Shown in pieces: positions 58,877 to 64,000 of a stretch of DNA of 64,000 nt. A program made the translations under genes and the position numbers. This DNA comes from JAXLYE01 sp046351595 (GTDB taxonomy: Bacteria; Myxococcota_A; Polyangia; Palsa-1104; JAEUJZ01). The stretch spans positions 1,984,001-2,048,000 of the forward strand of contig JAXLYE010000001.1 of assembly GCA_046351595.1 (NCBI GenBank), written 5' to 3'. The number at the start of each line of letters is the position of its first letter. Within the stretch, counting starts at the first letter, position 1. The notes below the pieces were generated by a model. It was not told the origin of the DNA. It made no database searches and was given only the letters and a program-made list of their open reading frames with translations.

Positions 58877-60009
58877 TCCCCTTTGACCTGACGCGCTGGT
58901 TCCGCGCGCGCATGCTGCCGCTGGTCGCTGCGGTCGGGCTCGTGGTGCAGATCGCGACGCCTTTGGCCTACTACCTGACCAAGCGCCACGAGCTGTGGCA
59001 GGAGGCGCGTGCCGAGGCCGCGCGGGCGGCGGTGGTGCTGCACAGCGAGATCGATCAGCGCCCGGTGCTGTGGCGCTACAACGCGCCCAAGCTGCTCGAG
59101 CGCCTGGCCGCCGAGGGGCTGCTCGGCGGGAGGCTGCTGGAGATCCGGGCCAGCGACGGACAGGCGGTGCCGCTGGAGCCGGCGCCGCGGCCGCGCCGAC
59201 CGCTGTGGGGGCGCGCCGACGTGCTGATCGGCGGCGTGCGCGCGGCCTCGGTCTGGGTGGCGATCGACACCGCGCCGCTCCTCGGCGCGACCGCGGGGCT
59301 GGCCGCGGGCTTCCTGGGGCTGGCGCTGCTCTTGAGCGCGGTCCTGTACCTCATGCCGATGCGCGCCATCGCCACGGCGCAGCGGCGCATCCAGGTCCTG
59401 CTCGGCGAGCTGGCGCTGACGCTGCAGGAGGCCGACCGGCGACGCATCGCGACCGACCTGCACGACGGCGCGGGCCAGGCCCTGACCGCGGCGCGGCTGC
59501 GCCTTTTGGCGCTCGGGCGCGGGCCGGCTCCGACGGAGGCGGCGCTGCACGAGATCACCCGGCTGCTCGATGAGGCGATCGACGAGGTGCGGCGCTCGGT
59601 CTATACGCTGGCGCCGCCGGCGCTCAGCGAGCACGGGCTGGGCGGCGCGCTGTCGCGCCACTGCGAGGCCTTCGCCAGCGCCAGCGGCCTCGAGGTGCTG
59701 TGCGAGATCGAGGCGCTGCCGACGCTGCGGCCGAGCACCGAGACCGCCTGCTACCGCATCGTGCAGGAGGCGCTGACCAACGTCGCGCGGCACGCCAACG
59801 CCCAGCGCGCCTGGGTGCAGCTGCGCTTCGCCGAGGAGACGCTGTTCCTGTCGATCTACGACGACGGCAAGAGCCCGGGCGAGAAGCCGAGCGAGGGCCT
59901 GGGCCTGCTCGGCATCCGCGAGCGCGCCCGCCTGCTCGGGGGCCGCGCCGACATCACGGCGCAGCCCGGGCAGGGCATGCGCGTCGAGGTGCAGCTGCCG
60001 CTGAAGTGA
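58873..60009 (+). CDS. NarX/LiaS-class sensor histidine kinase (HisKA_3)
   Basis: 378 aa. Two membrane helices (about 12-34 and 137-162) flank a periplasmic domain of about 100 residues without a recognised fold. The cytoplasmic part has the HisKA_3 box RIATDLHDGAGQALTAARLR (H197) and an HATPase_c domain (IVQEALTNVARHANAQ, GLGLLGIRERARLLGG). GTG start inside GTGA, overlapping the binding protein gene. Probable partner of the divergent NarL-type regulator. Confidence 0.92.
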   Translation: MIPFDLTRWFRARMLPLVAAVGLVVQIATPLAYYLTKRHELWQEARAEAARAAVVLHSEIDQRPVLWRYNAPKLLERLAAEGLLGGRLLEIRASDGQAVPLEPAPRPRRPLWGRADVLIGGVRAASVWVAIDTAPLLGATAGLAAGFLGLALLLSAVLYLMPMRAIATAQRRIQVLLGELALTLQEADRRRIATDLHDGAGQALTAARLRLLALGRGPAPTEAALHEITRLLDEAIDEVRRSVYTLAPPALSEHGLGGALSRHCEAFASASGLEVLCEIEALPTLRPSTETACYRIVQEALTNVARHANAQRAWVQLRFAEETLFLSIYDDGKSPGEKPSEGLGLLGIRERARLLGGRADITAQPGQGMRVEVQLPLK

Positions 60010-60043
60010 CCGGAGCCGCGGCCTCGTGCGGCGCCAGCGGCGT

Positions 60044-60117
60044 GTAGACCGGGAGGCTGGATGGCGCAGGGAGTCAGGTAAATACCTGATACCAGCGGAA
60101 GCGGCTGCCTGGTCTAC
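60044..60117 (+). promoter_or_regulatory. Nested stem-loop leader before the TonB receptor gene
   Basis: The closing stem GTAGACCGGG/CCTGGTCTAC (60044-60053 with 60108-60117, one G-U pair) encloses GCTGG/CCAGC (60056-60060 with 60092-60096) and a terminal stem TCAGGT/ACCTGA (60074-60079 with 60084-60089, loop AAAT). The structure lies 40 bases before the ATG of a TonB receptor, where ligand-responsive leaders often sit. It is too small and lacks the boxes to be called a cobalamin or TPP riboswitch. Confidence 0.45.
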
Positions 60118-60157
60118 TAGCCTCGTCGCGGGCCTGCGGGCGCCGCGGCGAGGTAGC

Positions 60158-62485
60158 ATGCGACGACGCCGCAATCGACCGGCTGAGTTTGGGCCGCCCT
60201 GCGTGCGCGCGGGCCGGCTTGCGCGCGGGCTCGTCGCCGCCGGCCTGCTGCTCGCGCTCGATGCCGCGGCCGACGAGCAGGCCGCCGAGGAGCCTGACGC
60301 CGACCCCGGTGCGGGCGCGAGCGCGGGTGCAGGCGCCGGCCCCGGCCCAGGGAAGGACCGCTTCACCGCGCGCGTCACCGCCGGCCGCCCGCGCAGCGAG
60401 CTGCCCGAGGAGCGCTCGCTGACCACGGTGACGCGCGAGGATCTCGATCGGCGCCAGGTGCGCTCGTCGCCGGACGCGCTGCGCTACGAGGCCGGCGTGT
60501 TCGTGCAGCAGACCGCGCACGGCCAGGGCTCGGCGTTCATCCGCGGCCTGACCGGGCAGCAGACGCTGCTTTTGTTCGACGGCATCCGCCTGAACAACTC
60601 GACCTACCGGCAGGGCCCCAACCAGTACTTCTTCACGCTCGACTCGCAGACGATCCAGTCGATCCAGGTGCTGCGCGGCGGCGGCTCGACGCGCGGCGGC
60701 TCGGACGCGCTCGGCGGCGTGCTCAGTGCCTCGCCGATCGAGCCGCTCCTGCCGGTCCAGCCCGGGCTGCGCGCGGTGCCGCTTCTGCTCGGGCGCTCGA
60801 CGACGGCGGACCGGGAGTTCGGCGGCCGCGCCCAGCTCAGCCTCGGCTACCTCGGCAAGAGCGGCCTGGCGGTCGGCTTCGTCGGCGGCGTCGGCGCGCG
60901 CGACGTCGGCATGCTGCAGAGCGGCGGCCCGGTCACAAACCCCAACCCGGACACGCCGCTCGGGCCGCTGCCGTGGGTGCCGCGCTACCTGCCCGACGGG
61001 CGGACGCAGCTCGGCACCGGCTTCAAGGAGGTCACCGCCGACGGCAACCTGCAGCTGCGGCTGTCGCGCCGCCACCGCCTGACCGCGGCCTTCTACCTGT
61101 ACCGCCAGTACGACGTGCCGCGCACCGACCAGTGCCCGCCGCCGACCGCGCCCGTCGGCGTCTGCACCTCGTACGACGAGCAGTTCCGCCACCTGGCGTA
61201 CATCGCCTACGACGCGCAGCTCGGGCCGGCGGCGCAGAAGCTGCGGGTGAGCCTGTCGTACCAGCAGCAGCACGAGCGGCGGCGCTACGAGGACCCGACG
61301 GTGCTGGCGCGCCAGATCGGGCTCGACGACGTGCACACGCTGGGCCTGGTCGCCGCGGCCAGCACCGCGACGTTCTCGCCGCGCGAGCGGGTGCGGATGC
61401 GGCTGCACTACGGCCTCGACACCTACCTCGACTTCCTCGGCTCGCAGTCGAGCCTGACGTACACCGACGTGATGATCACCTCGCCGCTGTCGCGCGGGCA
61501 GTACGTCTCGGACTCGCGCTACCTCTACGGCGGCGCCTACGCCGACGGAGAGCTCGGCCTGGGACGCCGCGTCACGCTGCGCGGCGGCGCGCGCCTGTCG
61601 TGGATCTACGCCAGCGTCCCCGAGGACCTGAAGAGCGGCAGCCAGCCCGTCGACAAGAGCTGGGTGCCGCTTGTCGGTCACCTCGGCCTCGACCTGCTGC
61701 TCGCCGAGCCGCTGCGGCTGCTGTTCAACTTCGACCGCTCCTACCGCGCGCCCAACCTGAACGACCTGACCGCGCGCCAGGCCACCGGCCCCGGCTTCCA
61801 GTTCGAGAACGCGGCGCTCTCCCCCGAGATCGCGTACACCTTCGAGCTCGGCGCCCGCCTGCGGACCAAGTACGTGCACGCCGACGTCTTCGGCTTCCAG
61901 ACGCTGATCGACGGCCTGGTGCTGAAGGTCGCCAAGCGCGCCAGCGACTGCCCGGCGAACACGCCGCAGTGCAACGGCTCGTGGTCGCGCTTCCAGCTGC
62001 AGAACGCGCAGGAGCTGTCGCAGATCCGCGGCGTCGAGGGCACGCTGCGCCTCTTCACGCCGATCGGCCTGTCCGCGCGCGCCACCCTGGCCTACGCCTT
62101 CGGCGACGGGCCGCGCATCGGCGACCTGACGCAAGAGACCTACGGCATCACGCTCGGCGAGCGCGTGCCGCTGTCGCGCATCCCGCCGCTCAACGGCACC
62201 GCGGAGCTCATGTACCAGCACGCGGTGGGCCTGTCGGCCGGTGCGGCGCTGCGCTGGGCGACGCTGCAGGATCGGCTGGCGATCGCCGACTACTCCGACG
62301 GGCGCATCCCCAAGTACGGCACGCCGGGCTTCGCGGTCCTCGACCTGCGGCTCGGCTACTCCGTCGGCGAGCACGTCGAGGTCAGCGCCACCTTGGAGAA
62401 CGTCTTTGACTCCCCGTACCGCTACCACGGATCCAGCATCAACGGCCCGGGCCGCGGCCTCGTGCTCGGGCTGCGGCTGCACTGA
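60158..62485 (+). CDS. TonB-dependent outer-membrane receptor
   Basis: 775 aa. An Arg-rich N-terminus, then a hydrophobic signal segment (LARGLVAAGLLLALDAAA) and a low-complexity Gly/Ala linker. A TonB-box-like region is not evident. The plug domain is clear: EERSLTTVTREDLDRRQVRS, PDALRYEAGVFVQQTAHGQG, AFIRGLTGQQTLLLFDGIRL, LRGGGSTRGGSDALGG. The barrel ends GRGLVLGLRLH. In the plug/barrel order it resembles haem/cobalamin/siderophore receptors; the ligand is unknown. GAGG precedes the ATG. A 400-residue lipoprotein gene follows after 49 bases. Confidence 0.9.
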   Translation: MRRRRNRPAEFGPPCVRAGRLARGLVAAGLLLALDAAADEQAAEEPDADPGAGASAGAGAGPGPGKDRFTARVTAGRPRSELPEERSLTTVTREDLDRRQVRSSPDALRYEAGVFVQQTAHGQGSAFIRGLTGQQTLLLFDGIRLNNSTYRQGPNQYFFTLDSQTIQSIQVLRGGGSTRGGSDALGGVLSASPIEPLLPVQPGLRAVPLLLGRSTTADREFGGRAQLSLGYLGKSGLAVGFVGGVGARDVGMLQSGGPVTNPNPDTPLGPLPWVPRYLPDGRTQLGTGFKEVTADGNLQLRLSRRHRLTAAFYLYRQYDVPRTDQCPPPTAPVGVCTSYDEQFRHLAYIAYDAQLGPAAQKLRVSLSYQQQHERRRYEDPTVLARQIGLDDVHTLGLVAAASTATFSPRERVRMRLHYGLDTYLDFLGSQSSLTYTDVMITSPLSRGQYVSDSRYLYGGAYADGELGLGRRVTLRGGARLSWIYASVPEDLKSGSQPVDKSWVPLVGHLGLDLLLAEPLRLLFNFDRSYRAPNLNDLTARQATGPGFQFENAALSPEIAYTFELGARLRTKYVHADVFGFQTLIDGLVLKVAKRASDCPANTPQCNGSWSRFQLQNAQELSQIRGVEGTLRLFTPIGLSARATLAYAFGDGPRIGDLTQETYGITLGERVPLSRIPPLNGTAELMYQHAVGLSAGAALRWATLQDRLAIADYSDGRIPKYGTPGFAVLDLRLGYSVGEHVEVSATLENVFDSPYRYHGSSINGPGRGLVLGLRLH

Positions 62486-62534
62486 GCCTCCGGATCCAGG
62501 TGCGCGGGCTGAACCGCACAGAAAGGAACTGCAT

Positions 62535-63737
62535 ATGAAGACTATCGGATGCTTCTTATCTCTCTCTCGCGCTGGCGCTGGCGCTGGCTCCGGCTCTGGG
62601 TCGCGCTCCGGGTCCTGTTTCGGCGTGCGCCTCGGCGGCCTCGTCCTGGCATTGGGCCTCGCCGCCTGCGGCGACAGCACCACGAACAACATGCCCATGG
62701 GCAACATGACCGACGACACCGGCGGCCCCACCCGCTGCCAGGGTCCGAGCTTCACCGAGAACGTCACGAGCTGCATGCCCGCGGCCAGCGACTACCGGCC
62801 GCGCGTCAACATGTCGATGGGCGACACCTGGCCGACCTGCGTCACCGACAACGGCAGCTTCCCCTTCATCGGCGGCTCGGCGCCGGCCTCGGCCTCGCGC
62901 ACGGCGGCCTTCGAGTCCATCGCCGCGCGCCTGTGGAACAACAGCAATGCGCTGACCACCGACGACTTCTTGAAGGCGCGCGACGACTACTCGGTGATGG
63001 GAGGCATCGGCTCGCGCGTGGCGCGGCGCCAGGACGTGCACTACCCCGAGCTCGCGGGCGACAAGTTCGCGTGCTCCGACCTGGCCGTCGCCGCCAAGTA
63101 CCCCAACCGCTGCTTCGGCCCGGCGCAGCTCAAGCCGATCATCGACGACGCCTTCCAGAAGGGCCTCACGGGCCAGAGCGCGCGCATCCAGGCCGCGCGC
63201 CTGGAGGCCTCGCTGCTGTGGTTCTTCTACCTGTCGATCCTCTCGGAGATCTGGACCAGCAGCTTCGATGACATCGTCGACGTCGACGCCTCGTACGGCT
63301 ACTGGAACGGCGCGCAGCCGCGCGACATGCCGATGGGCCTGGGCAAGATCGTCGGCTCGCTCGGGCAGGAGACCTACGACCGCGGCATGGACGCCGTCTA
63401 CTCCACGCGCTGCTGGCGCGACATCGACAAGGCGCTGCCGTACACCAACAACATGTACTTCAACCTCGCGCAGCAGCAGAACGACAAGGCGATGACGCGC
63501 GGCATGGCGCTGATCCTGCGCGACCGCTTCGGTCAGCTCGGCTGCTCGAGCGGGGCGCAGCAGCAGGCGAACCTGGAGTTCGTGCGCCTCATGGGCGGCT
63601 TCCTCGACCGCGCCGCCCGCGCCATCGACGCCACCAAGGCCGACCAGCTCAAGGCCCAGTGGAGCGCCCAGTCCGCCGCCAGCGTCAACGTAGCCACCGC
63701 CCAGCAGCTCCTCGACCAGCTCTTCCCCTGCCCCTAA
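62535..63737 (+). CDS. Lipoprotein partnered with the second TonB receptor
   Basis: 400 aa. The signal peptide ends LVLALGLAAC (C45). A Met/Asn/Asp-rich spacer (TTNNMPMGNMTDDTGG) precedes a mainly helical domain: SRTAAFESIAARLWNNSNAL, DFLKARDDYSVMGGIGSR, ARLEASLLWFFYLSILSEIW. Several cysteines are spread through it (ENVTSCMPAA, DKFACSD, NRCFGPA, STRCWRD). AAAGGA precedes the ATG. The gene order receptor-lipoprotein suggests a shared uptake task (inference). Family not recognised. Confidence 0.8.
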   Translation: MKTIGCFLSLSRAGAGAGSGSGSRSGSCFGVRLGGLVLALGLAACGDSTTNNMPMGNMTDDTGGPTRCQGPSFTENVTSCMPAASDYRPRVNMSMGDTWPTCVTDNGSFPFIGGSAPASASRTAAFESIAARLWNNSNALTTDDFLKARDDYSVMGGIGSRVARRQDVHYPELAGDKFACSDLAVAAKYPNRCFGPAQLKPIIDDAFQKGLTGQSARIQAARLEASLLWFFYLSILSEIWTSSFDDIVDVDASYGYWNGAQPRDMPMGLGKIVGSLGQETYDRGMDAVYSTRCWRDIDKALPYTNNMYFNLAQQQNDKAMTRGMALILRDRFGQLGCSSGAQQQANLEFVRLMGGFLDRAARAIDATKADQLKAQWSAQSAASVNVATAQQLLDQLFPCP

Positions 63738-63801
63738 TTCCCGCTAGCCCGTCCCGTCTCCCTATTCCCTCCCTCAACCCTCCCCAAGCGCCCCCGGCCC
63801 T

Positions 63802-63886
63802 CCTCTGTACAGAGGCTCGGGTGGCGCCGGAGCGGAGGGCTCCCGGCGCGAAAGCGGCGGGATACCCGCAGGCGGCAGGACCCGAG
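63802..63886. terminator. Nested inverted repeats between convergent genes
   Basis: CCTCTGTACAGAGG (63802-63815) is a palindrome. CTCGGGT/ACCCGAG (63816-63822 with 63880-63886) encloses a 10-bp stem with one bulge (63824-63849) and GCGGG/CCCGC (63857-63869). It is placed to terminate both the lipoprotein transcript and the minus-strand gene. No U-tract. Confidence 0.45.
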
Positions 63887-63907
63887 CCGAACCGCCCGAG
63901 AAGCCGC

Positions 63908-64000
63908 CTACCGCCCCCCCGCCGCGTCCCCACTGGCCAGCCGATCCAGTAGCTCCTTCAGCGCCAGCAGATCCACCGGCTTCACCAGGTGCACATCAAA
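63908..64000 (-). CDS. C-terminal end of a receiver-domain protein (truncated by window)
   Basis: Thirty codons run from the window edge to a TAG at 63908-63910 on the minus strand. FDVHLVKPVDLLALKELLDR matches the end of a CheY-type receiver domain, including the conserved Lys-Pro before the last helix, followed by a short Gly/Ala tail. It is the end of a response regulator or a hybrid histidine kinase; the rest lies outside the window. Confidence 0.7.
   Translation of the reverse strand, partial: FDVHLVKPVDLLALKELLDRLASGDAAGGR

Noticed and set aside
60044..60117. Cobalamin or TPP riboswitch
   Set aside because: Short resemblance (CCTGATACCAGC, GTCAGG) only. The GCCACTG box of cobalamin and the CTGAGA box of TPP switches are missing and the element is too small.

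Overview
This is a very GC-rich chromosomal window with dense coding, mostly on the plus strand and with strongly GC-biased third codon positions. The gene content points to a myxobacterium-like member of the Myxococcota. It has two Ser/Thr kinases with C-terminal membrane anchors (one with a PEGA-like tail), an MglA-like GTPase, TonB-dependent receptors paired with lipoproteins, a thrombospondin-type-3 lipoprotein, and a sterol-enzyme homologue (cycloeucalenol cycloisomerase-like). The assignment rests on this content only, because there is no rRNA or other phylogenetic marker here. I found no tRNA, rRNA, CRISPR array, transposase or phage gene.

Layout. 1-5.6 kb: kinase C-terminus, trmFO, a cysteine-cluster protein, a FAM20-like secretory kinase, a ferredoxin-dependent bilin reductase-like gene and a VWC-repeat lipoprotein. 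5.6-8.5 kb: a 19-bp-periodic palindrome array upstream of an amidohydrolase/TSP3 lipoprotein. 8.5-16 kb: housekeeping genes (mutS2, nadK with a UPF0158 partner, recO, asnB). 16-22.6 kb: a large protein with a possible degenerate AAA-type region, small lipoproteins, the MglA-like GTPase and a Val/Pro-rich secreted protein. 22.6-26.9 kb: a histidine kinase/response regulator pair, mnmA and the cycloisomerase homologue. 26.9-34.3 kb: an ECF sigma/anti-sigma pair divergent from a PEGA kinase operon, then a glycosyltransferase-51 protein with an AsmA-like N-terminus. 34.3-39.6 kb: a TonB receptor/lipoprotein operon. 40.3-45.8 kb: a CPBP protease, two overlapping cation/proton antiporters and a GT4 glycosyltransferase. 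45.8-50.6 kb: a 180-bp-arm inverted repeat, a purple-acid-phosphatase-like enzyme, a 42-bp minisatellite and homogentisate dioxygenase. 50.6-56.6 kb: a CzcCBA-type heavy-metal efflux operon. 56.6-60 kb: a lipoprotein, then a NarL-type regulator divergent from a periplasmic binding protein/sensor kinase pair. 60-64 kb: a second TonB receptor/lipoprotein pair behind a structured leader, and the end of a receiver-domain gene on the minus strand.

Two themes run through the window. First, many genes show a -10-like hexamer of the form (T/C)AnnnT ending only 5-8 bases before the start codon, usually without a Shine-Dalgarno sequence. This suggests frequent leaderless transcription. Surface lipoprotein, TonB and efflux genes instead carry clear purine-rich ribosome binding sites. 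Second, the intergenic spaces, especially between convergent genes, are filled with hairpins and inverted repeats, some of them related to each other.

The most unusual protein-coding content is the bilin-reductase-like gene with no recognisable bilin partners nearby, the FAM20-like kinase convergent with it, the plant-type sterol isomerase homologue, and the AsmA-like/GT51 fusion.
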